The position numbers and the translations under genes are program-made. From Elmis aenea (Eukaryota; Arthropoda; Insecta; Coleoptera; Elmidae), in NCBI GenBank assembly GCA_947652605.1, contig OX393578.1, positions 1,488,001 to 1,552,000 on the forward strand: a DNA stretch of 64,000 bases. Direction: 5' to 3'. Shown here piece by piece: positions 49,101-61,320 of this stretch. The notes beneath the pieces are model-generated. The model was given only the letters and a program-made list of their open reading frames with translations, had not been told where the DNA came from and made no database searches. How positions within the stretch are numbered: position 1 is the first letter of the stretch; every line of letters starts with the position of its first letter.

Positions 49101-52100
49101 ATATTGACGATCATGGCACCCTATGAAAGTTGTCGTTTATTTGTATCTATTGGAACTTTTAACTGATCGAATTTGCATGCCAGTTTTTGTTGGGCTAGTG
49201 ACTTTTTCGACTAAAATTATTGAACTTGTACTATATGAATATGGCATCATTTGTAAAATATAGTAACTCTTTTGATTTTTTTTTTTGTATTTTACTGAGC
49301 ATAGCCTCAACCTTTAAAGCTCCTTGGGTGATGTCTTAATTGTGTGTTGTATTTTTTTGTGCTTTAAAACTCCATCTGTATTTTGTTGGTTCATTTGCCT
49401 TAAGACTTTTTGCCGTTGGTGTTGCGTTAGTAAGAAAAATAATTCGGGCATTTATATAAAGATAACAAGAATAGCGTCGTTCCTTTGACTGTTAAGCTAC
49501 GTAGGAGGTGAAGAGTAGAGCAACTAAAATTGGAAATTACACAAATTAATTAAAAAGTAAAGCGCGAGCCCCGAAGCGTTGAAATAAGTGCCTCTTAATG
49601 AACAAAATAAAGATTCCCTTACGCAGCTATTTGTGTAGTCACCACCATCCCACTTTAAAACACCATCCAAGAAAACAAGGGCCCAACCGATGTGCAACAA
49701 AATTAATTTGATCACGCTGTTTCCCAGACTGAATTCAATTATTTAAATTTTCTTTCTTTGTTAATCCATTAGGTGTTTTTCATTAACGCGTAGCGGTGCT
49801 CTGATTTAGGCTTCTCGCGTTTCTGTACTTAATGTCGTTAATTAAGAAGTTTAAGAATAAAATATCGCTTCTCCTCTCAGTACCCGTTCAACGCTAATGG
49901 CTCGAATATGTTAAGCATGTAAATTTATTTAGCGATATTTTATATTAACTGCAGCTTGTTGCGACGAATTTGTGCAATTTGCCCCGAAATAAAACGGAAG
50001 TTGAATCGAATTGTTGATACAAAACGTTCTTGCATCGTTAAATGCCGTCAACAAAAAGCGTTTATAACTTTTATATCGTTTAAAAGTCCTTGCGATGCGC
50101 AGATTCGTAGGATACGGAAATTTAAATTGCAAATTTCGAGTGTTGAAACATTTGGATAGACTTCGGTAAATTGCAGATATTGAGAAACAAAACCCAATAA
50201 AATACTCTACGTGGAATGGCAAACGAAGGCTTATTTTAAATTCAACTTTACTGTCGTCAATTAATCAACGATGTATTTGCAAAACGTGTTTATGGAGGAC
50301 TTCTAACTATATCCCATTTTTATTTAAGTAGCGATTATTTTTTAATTTTTAGTGGGTTCTTACTTATGCAATTGAAGATAAAGATTTTCAATTCTTCTTC
50401 CCCTTCTTCACTTCAAGGGTTAGGCAAAGTACTCGTTCACTTCTCTTCTTCATTTTGATTCAACTGTGTTATCATCTTTGTGCTTTATTAAAACATTGAA
50501 ATAAGTAAATGGTAATTTTTGAACAAAATAAATTCTATTCACTTCGATACAGTTTGCCAACGTTCCAGAAGCACACATTATTAAAAAAATCTTTGCATGG
50601 GAGCTTATAAACACGTAGAAACTACTTTCCAGTCTTCCTCGATTCTGGAAGCATTTGTGTCTGATAAAGTTTTCCAAATGCCTAAAGAAATAAAAATATT
50701 TTAAAGTTAAGTTAAGAGAATAAGGAGGATTGGTAAGAACTTGATATTAAAGCTCTATGATTTTATTAATGATCTTTTGTGCTACGTGGGAGGTGTATTG
50801 TCGTACAACCAAATTACTCCGGATCTTTTGACCATGTACCGTCGTTTTTCTCATAACTTTCCATGAAGCAGTTCCATTTTTAAGCACAATATCCGAATAA
50901 TTAGTCTGACTTGATTGTAAGAACTTCTGGTAAAGAAGGATCTCCGTCGTCCATCAAACAACAATAAAATTTTCCTTTTGGTGCAGCTCTGGGTTTGGAG
51001 AAATGTTTCGGTGACTCTTTGGGTACAATCAATGTCTCGACCGCTTTGAATCATTGTATGCGATTTAAAAAATTATTTTTCTTAAAGCGTTCAAGAAAAG
51101 TCGCACATACTGATTGATAATCGTCTCACTTTGTTGCCTATGCCTATTTCACGCGGTGCTTAATTTATAGTTTATCCCTCGTCTAAATGTAACATAAATT
51201 TCCCTACAACCGTTTGCCACAAAATGTTTTAACTCTAATCCTCTTTGTTATTTCTCATAATTTAGTCTAAAACAATAATTTTAAGCGAATTACCAACGTA
51301 AATTCTGTTGAAATTGTAAGGGTTTGATGATTTAAGCCTAGTTTATAAATAATGTTGTTTAGATTTGCAAATTAATGTAAAGGGAGGATACGTACTATGG
51401 CTTGTACACAAAGCAAACCTCGCTTATCCTCGGCAGAAATTGTTTAACCAGGTCCCATGCATGTGGGATCATTCCTGCTGAACGTTTAGTAATGACGGTG
51501 GGGTCCAATTTTAAACTCCAGTTATTTTCGAAATGAGTTTTATCCGCGACTTTTCTCATTTGAAAGTATTATAGTCGCGTATTATGTATTCATCTGAATT
51601 TATAAAATATTCATGAGCTTTTTTTAGTTGCTTAATTGCATCGAATGTCGATATTTCGCGGCGGTTTGTTTGTTATTTGTAACCCCTCAGCATGAAGACG
51701 ACTTAACTTCTGTAAAGTGAAGAAGATTGGAACGATATTGGATAAAAAGCTTTCCGATAATTTCTGTAAACAGACGAAACAAGTATAGCAGTATTACACC
51801 CAGTCGAACAGGCTTTGATGTTTTTTCTTGCTAATCTTAAGGCAGCCGATCGATCTAAAAGCTTTTCTTACTAAATCAGATGAAAATAAGTTCTTTAAAG
51901 CGCTGTTTTCTCGACTTCTCAATGAAGTTGTATAAAAATTACCCAAGTTAATTCAGTAATTCCATGGCGTTATACAATCTACAAGGCAATTGAAATTCAA
52001 CGAAATTACAAAACTATCTAGCTTATAAAATTAGTGCAATTTTTGAGAAAAATTTTGTACCAGTATTGCCATTTGAGTATTTGTCGAGAACATACTTTGC

Positions 52101-52541
52101 TTGTAAATATGGTTTTTATTAATTGGTGTTGTATTTTTGACTTGAAATGTAGCCAAATCTTAAGCTTATTATTTAGAACACTAAAATTCTCGTTTTTTCA
52201 TGTATGATTTTACAAAATTTCGGTCTCTGTCCAAGAATTAAGTTTTTTAAGACGTTCTAGATTTAAAATTCATTAAATTTGTGTTTTCAAAACTCTGATA
52301 TTCTTGTCATCTTTGAGTATAATAAAAAACAAGGTATCAAAAGCGACTTTCAAGTTCTTATCGATGGTTAACATACAAGGCGACAAAAAACTACTCTGCA
52401 TATTGGACTTAAGCACGCGTTCCGTCCTCCACATCTCTCGTTGCCCGTATCAGTGTACCGTAAAGGCATTTTTCACACCAGTAACGCAACAAAAGTTGTA
52501 AATTCGTGTTTGCGGTGGCTAACGCATTGTCCTGGTTACAG

Positions 52542-52677
52542 ATATTGCGAGGAAACAGTAGTGATGCGTGCGAAACAAGGGATCCGTGCCAACATGGAGG
52601 CATCTGCATCTCGACGGATAGTGGACCCATCTGCGAATGTCGTAATCCCGACTACGAAGGAGAATACTGCGAGAAAG
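52542..52677 (+). CDS. Nrx-1: Neurexin-1 exon 3: EGF-like domain A
   Basis: Encodes 45 residues plus one base, ILRGNSSDAC... to ...YCEK. The six cysteines show EGF spacing: C-x5-C-x5-C-x8-C-x1-C-x9-C. The core HGGICISTDSGPICECRN is highly characteristic of neurexin EGF-A. Acceptor GGTTACAG at 52534-52541 and donor AAAG|GTAGGA at 52678. The exon starts in phase 0, matching exon 2, and ends in phase 1. An NSS glycosylation sequon precedes the first cysteine. The next exon, expected to start LNS2, is not in the window. An AG further into the exon (GGAAACAG) would shift the frame, so the upstream acceptor is preferred. Confidence 0.93.
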
Positions 52678-55479
52678 GTAGGATAGGAATTTGCTTGTAA
52701 GTGGAATAGATTTTAACATGGCGAACCCCGGCCGTAGGCATTTCACTGTGCACCAAACATGATCGTTTTACATTATTTATGAGGTTGATGGACACATACC
52801 TATCTTGCAAAGATATTTCTATCATTATTTGAAAAAGTAATGTTAAAAAATCACAGAACGTACAATTGGCTTTCAAAAACAATATAATTTGTGGAAACTT
52901 AAACAATAAATCATATAGCACGTTAATTGTATGCCCTAAAAAGATCATTATTTGAAAGAGTTATGTTAAAAAATGATTAAACGTACCATTGGCATCCCGA
53001 AATAAAAATCAATGTACCTACCTACATCAATAATATAATAAACGGCCCATGTGTTATTTATTAGTGTCTTGTTCGTTTTTGGGCTTAGGTAACTACGTTT
53101 GCATCAAGAAAAAATATTTATTTTACAAGACCAATAATGCTTTCCTGTTTGATAGAACCTGTATATAGGTTTGTCGTATGTAAATCCTGCAAATATTTTT
53201 TAACAGTTGGTTTAATGTTCATTTTCATCACTTTACCGGGATCGACTAATAGTACTTAAATCAAATATGTTGCAGTGTTAATTTCAAAGTAAAACATTTG
53301 CTCATCGAGTATTAGATTGGTTTGCATAAAGTTGGGGTTTATTTTCGGAAAGAGGCTTGCATTTTAGGGAGGTTATTAATTTAATAACTTAAATTGGATC
53401 AGCTTGAAATGATCGGGTATTAAATATTAGTATGGGCCTGGGATATTTATTGCCATGGACGTTATTCCGTAACACTTCGATAAGTAGCTTTTAAAATGTT
53501 ATGTCGTCAGCCTTTATTGCTGAAACCGTAAGAGGTGCTTTATTATTTTAGGTTTCCATTTGTTTTTGTAACGGTATTGATTTATTTTCGCGTTAATTTA
53601 ACGAAACGGAGTGCCCTTAAATCAGAACGTGTTTTCAATTTAAATTTAGAAAAGTCATATCCGTTTTGCGGCAATAAGTTACTGGCTGTATTGTTCTATT
53701 TTGTGACTGGCTTCTATATCGTAGGTGTTCAAATAGAATAAGGAGGTAAATCGTCCGCAATCCGATAGCCATAATTTTCACAAGCCAGCTATGTAAATCA
53801 TGGTCTGATAGCAAATGGAACGCGCTGGTCGGTTACATATAATCGCTTCCTGTCATTCCGTCTATTGGGGATTATTGGCTAAGCGAAAATGCGATAGAAA
53901 CCATAATTATTTTCTGTTTCAATAGGTTCAGTTGTCGTTGACCTAGGGCGTATATCAGAATTTTTGAAAGGCTTACCGTTAACCTCTGAAAGTGTTGAAA
54001 ATTATCAATAAAAATTATTTTTGAGTTCATTATACTCTTAAAAATCAATTATTCATGTAAGTTTTAAATACTACAAGGAAGGAATGGTCAAATTTTTGTT
54101 GCTCATCGAAAAACTGTTGCCTAAAATTTTCCATTTTTGCTTGTGCAATACGTACCTACTTCTGTTCTGTGTGGGTAGCGGTAACCACAAATTTAATCGC
54201 CTAATCTAACTTATTGCATTTTCGGGTTAGATTTATTATGAGGTGTAGCGATATTGTAGTCTAGACTATGTTATTTGCGTAAAATTAATCTTGGAAGGAA
54301 GCTCAGTGAATACAGTGTAACCCTTATCTCAGGATTTGTGCATCTGAGTATTCGGTTACAAGCTGAGTATCAACAAAGACGGTTTGGATCGTAAACCATT
54401 GAATTTTGCAAGGACTACAGTCTGATATTTTTGAAATTTTCATGGAAAAATTTTAAATCGTTATTTAAACCTTGCATTTTCTGTTAGCTAATATTCAAAA
54501 GTTTTGCAACGGTTTTTATAATTTCTACAAATGTTAAGGACACCATAAGCCAGGGTTTGCAATATATACCGCATGTATCCATGATAACATTAATACCGTA
54601 AGACGACACCCACTATAAGATACAATAACTAGAAAATTGTTAAAGTCATGGTTCTAAAATAACCTGGGGATGTTTAGCTAACATAGTCGAAGCCGCTTTT
54701 GGCATTTTTAGCAAAAGACGCCCAAGCGTCGGTACCTCTTTTGCAATATATACCTCAAGACAGTTTTACGTACACAATCATGTAAGAAACGGTCACATAT
54801 ACTTAATTCAAAGCATGTGAGACGTTTCGTAACGTATTTGCCCGTATATCGTTTCGCATATCTCTGCGTTAATCGCGTTAACGATTTATTAAAAAAGTTT
54901 TAATGAATCGAAGCTGACGCGGTCCGAAGTCTTTGACCGACTAAACTACACAAAAGTTCCGCCGATTTATCGGGCTATTGATCGGGGGGTTTAGCAAAGT
55001 CCACCCGTATTACAGCATATGAAAGGTTTCGTTCCGTTCAAGTGGTTAGACCGAGTTTACCGGCTATGTTTGCCATCCTATCCCGTCTCCTTGTTTGTAA
55101 TGTCATCTGCAGATCAAAAAGGGTTTAGTGTGGAAACGGAAAACAATTTTGGTTTTATTGGGACGCAATATTGCACCATAACAAGCACGCAAATAAAACC
55201 TATCGACTTGCATATTGACGGGCTTCGAAGTCGAGAGCGAATATTTTTCATTTATGGCGTTTATACCTCAAAAGTAATACGTCATTTATTTTGTAAATAA
55301 AAAAAATATCTATGGCAAAAAGTGGTCAATTATATAAAATAAAAATAACAGGAAATTAAAAGGTTTTTTGTATAATGATGTAATTAAAAATATAGGGTGT
55401 CATTGAGAAGGTAAAATAAAAAGCTTAATAAAACTTGGAAATACAAATTACCTACGGTCTTTTAAATAGTCTACAATAA

Positions 55480-55880
55480 ACACCAAGGTTGAAAGTGCAT
55501 TGCTTAGGGTGTGTTTATCATTTTCAGAAAATATAAAGACCATCCCGAAACAATCGATTTTTTTCTGAAAAAAAATATCCAAGGTTGTAGTCTTAGCTAT
55601 TTTTAAAAACATTTAGGATCTGTAAAAAAATTGTTTTAGGCCGTTTTTGAACAAACCAAAGGTGGAAATGCATTGCTCGGGGTGTCTATAACATTTTCAG
55701 AAAATATAAAGACTATCCCAAAACAATCTAATTTTTTCTGAATAAAATTGTAAGGTTATAGTCTTAGAACTATTTAAAAACTTTGAGGATTTGTAAAAAA
55801 TTGTTTTAGGCCGTTTCTGAACCGACAAAGGTGGATATGCTTTGCTTAAAAAGTATATAACATTTTTAGATAATTTAAAG
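55480..55880. repeat. Family C tandem array, three units
   Basis: AAAGGTGGAAATGCATTGCT, GGCCGTTTTTGAACAAACCA and TTTTCAGAAAATATAAAGAC recur with a period of about 180 bp. Closest to the array at 31540-31990. Confidence 0.7.
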
Positions 55881-57003
55881 ACAAAAATAAAGTTACAGCG
55901 CTTGGGATTTCTTACTGGAAAACCCTTTATTTCAAAAATAGATGTGGTGCAGCTTTGAATATGTCTTAAACAAAGAACACCAACAATAAGCTAGTTTTTC
56001 TATTTATCATACATTCTCTTTGTAAACGGAACACCCTGTACATTCGGTGTTCACTGATAAAATAATTCTCGTGTGTATACGGCGCCTCTTAACGTATTTT
56101 TATTGGATGTTAAACGCTGTGAATAAAAACAAACCGAAACGGTGTAAAAAGCTTCGCGGCATATTTGCTATTCATATTTAATTCTCGGCAAATCCTATAA
56201 ATCTGTCGTATTTTTTTACGGCCCTCGTCGGCACTTTGCATATCGCGTCGCACCCACACGACCGTAACAAACTACGCGACACCCCGTCATAGTCGTATCA
56301 TCCTCCCGAGTTCTTGGTAATAAAATATATATAACCTGAACCCGAATCCCCAACAGCCGCGGGCGAATGCGTAGGACTTCTCGACGAAAACGTCGCTTTT
56401 GCTATGCCCCGACTTCTTAAGGAACATTAAATAATAAAACGGTAATTATAAAAAAAGAACGACGGACGCTATTAGTTTATTGCGCGCTGTAATTATGTTT
56501 TTCGTCCGCTTGGAAACCGTCGGCGCAAATAAAAACTCATTACATTCTCTGTCGTAACGATAATAGCTAACTGGAATTAAATAACGTGGGTTGCTCGAGT
56601 CTTAAACTAATTTTGCCATAAAGTTGAACACACAATATGTATTTTAAATTAATTTTGATGAGGCATGCGCAACTACAGTGTACTGAAAGCGGCTCTTGCA
56701 TCAAACGGGAGTCATTACTAAATGCAAATGCGTAAGTTTACTTGAAATAAAATAAATATCTTTCGTTATAATGACGGTAAAATGATAAACGAAGCGACTT
56801 CACTAAAGCTATCCATAAAAAGTTTAAAACAAATTATACTTTAAACAGGATGTTCAAAATTAACACCAGCTTTGGATTTTTAAATAGAACACTCTGTGTT
56901 TTATTACATTTTTGGAATCTACCGTTCATTTAAAATTTGTATTATTAAAGCTTTGTTATAGTTTAAGTGCATGGTATCAAAGTTATTTGCATTTATTTAT
57001 TAC

Positions 57004-57306
57004 TAAATATTGGAATTGCGTCCGTTAATGATGATTGAAGGGATGTATAAAATAAAACTCTGGTTTTTACAGGACGTATTCTTTAGCCAAGTATTTATTG
57101 GTAAACTTACATGTTTCGATTAGGACTTCCTAATCTTCATCAGAGTTAGTTAGCAACAACCAAGAAATTATGTTGATAACTAACTCTGATGAAGATTAGG
57201 AAGTCCTAATCGAAACATGTAAGTTTACCAATAAATACTTGGCTAAAGAATACGTCCTGTAAAAACCAGAGTCTTATTTTATACATCCCTTCAATTTATT
57301 TATTAC
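57004..57306. mobile_element. Inserted palindromic element, probable Penelope-like retroelement remnant
   Basis: The insertion lies within a family B unit and is flanked by the 13-bp duplication ATTTATTTATTAC (56991-57003 and 57294-57306). It consists of a 31-bp unpaired head and two 118-bp arms (57035-57152 and 57177-57294) with one mismatch between them and a 24-bp loop. Each arm carries a hammerhead-like core. Penelope-like elements are known to carry hammerhead motifs and to insert in inverted arrangements with variable target duplications; the assignment here is inference. No protein-coding capacity remains. Confidence 0.6.
57182..57225 (+). ncRNA. Hammerhead-ribozyme-like motif (right arm)
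   Basis: CTGATGA (57186-57192), then stem II GATTAGG/CCTAATC (57194-57200 with 57205-57211, loop AAGT), then GAAA (57212-57215). The tiny palindromic stem III is ACATGT (57215-57220), and A57221 sits at the cleavage position. Stem I pairs AACT (57182-57185) with AGTT (57222-57225). The extra A at 57193 between the core and stem II, and the very short stem III, depart from the consensus, so self-cleavage is uncertain. The same motif occurs on the minus strand in the left arm (CTGATGA complement at 57137-57143). Confidence 0.55.
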
Positions 57307-60300
57307 AATGTGAATAAAAACCCGGCACCTCCACCAAAAATTTACCTGTATATAAAAATTTTAAACAAAATTAAATACCTTCAAAGTTAAAATAGAATTA
57401 TAAATTAAATGGCTTTCAAAAGGATTTTATTACTACAATCATAAAAACTGTTTTAAACAATTTTTGATTATACAGGGTGTTCAAAATTATCACCAACTTT
57501 GGATTTTGAAACAGAACCTGTATTATATTACATTTTTGGAATCTTTTATTCACTTACGTTACTTGTGTTGAATGATTGTTGTAGCTGACATGCATGGTTA
57601 TAAAATTATTTGTATTTATTTATAACAATGTGTATAGATACCCGGCACCTCCACCTAAATTAAGCGGATATAAAAATTGTATATAAAATTATATAACTTT
57701 GGTTTTGATTACTTTAAAATAATAAATTAAACGGCATTCGAAAAAACTTTATTAATACTCTCATATAAATTGGGTTTAAAAATTGTGGATTATACAGCGT
57801 GTTTAAAGTTGCCACTTTTAAATGAAAAGTCCTGTATTTTGTGACAGTTATGGAATGTACCATTTATTTCAAATTTACTGTGTGCAAAAATTTGTAAACA
57901 ATATCTTTGGTTACATCGAAGCTAAAATTATAAAAAAGTCTCGTTCGAAAGGTATTTAAGAACTCTATAAAAAGTTATTAGGTTTTTACAATTTATGATT
58001 CATTTCGAATTACTACACTGCAATGTTCTGAAACCCCTTCGACTCTCTTGTAATATATAAAGGACAGTCTCTGACCTAAAACTCATCTAACAAATAAAAA
58101 GTAATTAAAACTTTGGTCTATAATTCATTTAAAATATCGATGATGATTTATCGATTTTAAACAGGACAAAAAAGCTTGTAAAAAAGTTTTTAAATTAAAC
58201 TTCGCTGTTATAATAGGTCACAGTTGAAACTTGTTTATTAAAAATTTTAAAAAGTCGTAGTTATGTTGTCATATTCCCCTATTAATTAACCTAATTCAAA
58301 GTTCAGATATAAATATTTATATTCTTTTCGTTTGGGGATTTTTTTGTGTGCTGTTGAAGTCATTCTGCAATATTACGTAGGTGCCTACACAAAGTATATT
58401 TTTACTGGTGAGATATAAAACTAATTGGCGCAATGCAGTAAATTTCTATGTAATGTCTTAAAGCCATATCATATGCGAGTCGTAAATCGGAACACCCAGT
58501 ATATCCCAAAATAAATACCCTTTGACCATAAATCTTTCCATGTTTATAAATGTCAAAGACTTCCTGTTAACACGAAATTAATATCACTAAGGAAGGTGTT
58601 GGTGGCTCAGAAATGATTGATGATCCACAAATTAAAATTTAGTTGTCAAAGAAGACATTCGGCTTTTAAACTTGCCGTTCAAAAGGTCTACAGAGTTATA
58701 GAAATTCAATTTTGAAAGGATTTTAAAGTTAATGTACTTTAAATTGGGCATTTTTATGTGTAGCACAAATAAAAAATGCTATATAACTTAAAATAAACTG
58801 ATTATAGTTGCATTTTAAACGTTCCTATCGCAAGTTTAATTAATTTGTAAAATATGTTGAATTTCGATGAAAAAAGTCCTTTTATAGCACTAAAGCAACT
58901 TTGTCAGTTTTCACGAAAACATTTGCAGATATCTAAAAGCTGTTTTGATATTATTGATCAGCGTAAAATGCAGTAACTTGGCAAAATTTAAGCTTTAGCT
59001 CTGTCTCTTATAAGTAGTGAGATTTCCAAATTAGAACTCGAATTTTAATCATCCTAGATATCACATGATCTCAAACGTTCTTTTTATTACTATACATTCT
59101 GATTACTCTAAGAGATGTGTACCTATGTCGGTAATGGATGTTGAGGTGAACAGAGAGTGAAGTGTAAAGCTTATAGATGCCAGAATTAAGCTTTAGAGAT
59201 TTCCCAGCTTACCATGCTATTAGCGGGAGACCGTTGAAGTGGGTCGAAACGTATGGCTCCTAATTTACTAGAACATCATCGCTATCTATATTTCTTTATA
59301 AAATCTTATTCGCCGAGAATCACAGCTAGCGATGACGACAGTCGAGATATTGCATATCATTTGTTCGTGAGTACAACGGGGCTAAATGTCTTCACGTTTC
59401 ACAACAATGAACCTTTTCTGGGCTTTTTGATTAAACTCAACTGAGCGCTGTTAATTTAAGCGTTTCGCACTTTGTAACAAAGCTTCGAAGATTGTTGTCT
59501 TTAGCTGTGCTGTACATGCTTTTAGACTACCTATAAAATTTTATCAATCCCCTTTTATCATTGGCAAAGACGTAATAAGAGAGCAGCACAATACTGCGAG
59601 TCTTTACTTGCGAAATACTGATTTTTATCGACTCCTAAACATCAAATATTATGTTAATTAAACAACTTGCTATTGAATTTTATAAAAAAATTTATTTTCC
59701 AATTTCCTCATCTGTTTAGCTTGCTTTCTCCTACTATTACCTCACAAATGAAACACATTAATTTTGTTGATAAAATCAAACAGATTTCCTCACAACAAAA
59801 AATCGTATAGCTCGTTTATTTGCAGCTAATAATTACTAAAATCAATATTTTCACTACAGTGATGAGACCCATAACAACAAAAACTAATGGAATATGTACA
59901 ATTACCACCTAAATTATTCGTTTAATGCATTTTTTAATGAAAATCGATGATGTAACAGGCATTTAGTTTAAGCACAAAAGCTTTTAATGCCAAATGATTA
60001 TGTATAATCGACGCACGTAACAATAAATGAACTAATTGCCCTGTGTGTTGTTTTTAATGGCATTAGCAAAGCGAACAGCTTACGGACCATTAAAACTATT
60101 TAGATAAAATCGCCATTATTTTATTTATAACAGTACATAATCGCAAAATCTAGACTTTTAAAGCCATGCTATTTACAGTTAAAAAAATAGTTGATAGTTT
60201 TATCGTGTTGAATTTTAGATGCTTATATGAATTAAACGTCGTTTAATAATATGTAAAGCCAGACGTTTTGTCAGAGTCACATTTAACTCCATGCTAACCA

Positions 60301-60719
60301 GTCTCTTGCAAAATCAATAATAACTGACGAATCAATATTAATAAACTTCTCAATCAAAATCAATTCGATTAAAAAGGAGCACTTATTTAATAAGCAGTTA
60401 CGCAAATGGGGCATAGGCAACAAAGTTTAAAGTTCTATTACGTTTAAATACTGCAATTTGCAAACTTTGTCGTGAGTTTTAAAGTTTTCTAATTTCTAAA
60501 AAGATTAAACCATTGTACCTGAGGTGGGTCTTTTTTTTTTGATGCAGCTAAATTAGAAGCTTTAAAAGTTTACTTACAGTTTTAAATTTCGACTCAATTT
60601 GCGAGAAATCGCTACAAAGGACTACAAAAACTTGTAAAATTGGGACTTTATTATGACTTCTTGTATGTGATTGTATTGGTGTAAATTTTGCAAAACGTGT
60701 TCTGTATTTTTAAAGAAAA

Positions 60720-61320
60720 TAAATTAATTTAAAATCGAAAAAAAGCGAAACATATGTACGTTTCACTTCAAGTCATAAAGTTACATATTGGTACGCGGAA
60801 ACGAAACACCCAGTATAGTTGAAAATGTTGTTGGGTTATACAGACAACTACCGCAAACAACTTTTGTGCGTAAATATTTTTTGTATCTTTACTAATAACC
60901 AGAGTTGCAGAATAATTTGTCTTGATAATTCAAAATGTAACATTTGTGAACAATTTGTTAATTAAAGCGTCAATTACTCGTAAACGGTTGATTTTAAGTA
61001 CAAAACACATTGTATATTTTTGAAAGGGAATGAAATTTGGAAACGAAAAAGAGCAATATTTACAGGGTGTTACATTTAAAGTAACCAAGTCACCTATTGG
61101 TACGCAGAAATGAAACATTAGGTATAGTTAAAAATAGGTTGTGCATAAAATAAACGCAAACAACTTTAGTATGAAACATATTTTTGTATCTTTGCTAATA
61201 ACAAAGCTATGAAATAATTCGTCTCTACTTTCGGTGTAACATTTGGGAAAAATTAACAACGTAAAAATTGTTATTTTTTTGCTCAACGCTTTGTGCCTTT
61301 GGAAAAAATGCAAGACGTAC
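60720..61320 (-). repeat. Two adjacent family A repeat copies, inverted
   Basis: The minus strand shows the family A order twice. Plus-strand landmarks are ACGCGGAAACGAAACACCCA / TACGCAGAAATGAAACATTA, TGTATCTTTACTAATAACCA / TGTATCTTTGCTAATAACAA and ATGTAACATTTGTGAACAAT / GTGTAACATTTGGGAAAAAT. TACAGGGTGTTACATTTAAA joins them. Confidence 0.65.

Larger units (their letters stand above)
35511..52541 (+). other. Neurexin intron 2 (17.0 kb)
   Basis: Begins GTAAGT and ends CCTGGTTACAG. Contains family A copies (35.8, 40.2-40.7 and 45.5-46.1 kb), a foldback MITE (37.7 kb), family B and C fragments (38.8-39.2 and 42.4 kb) and a GT microsatellite. A higher-GC patch at about 41460-41760 and a less repetitive stretch at about 44450-44960 have no assigned role. 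No exon recognised at 46.2-52.5 kb. Confidence 0.8.
56820..57860. repeat. Family B tandem array, about 322-bp period, three partial units
   Basis: TATACAGGGTGTTCAAAATT-type starts fall near 56846, 57470 and 57793. The second-to-third interval is about 323 bp. The first-to-second interval is about 624 bp, which becomes about 321 bp after removing the 303-bp insertion at 57004-57306. Shared blocks include ACATTTTTGGAATCT, a TTATTTGTATTTATTTAT-type block and CCCGGCACCTCCACC. Confidence 0.8.

Noticed and set aside
55019..55300. 93-codon open frame in neurexin intron 3
   Set aside because: Composition is less AT-biased, but I recognise no family and there is no splice or promoter context on this strand beyond the neurexin intron. 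Left unannotated.
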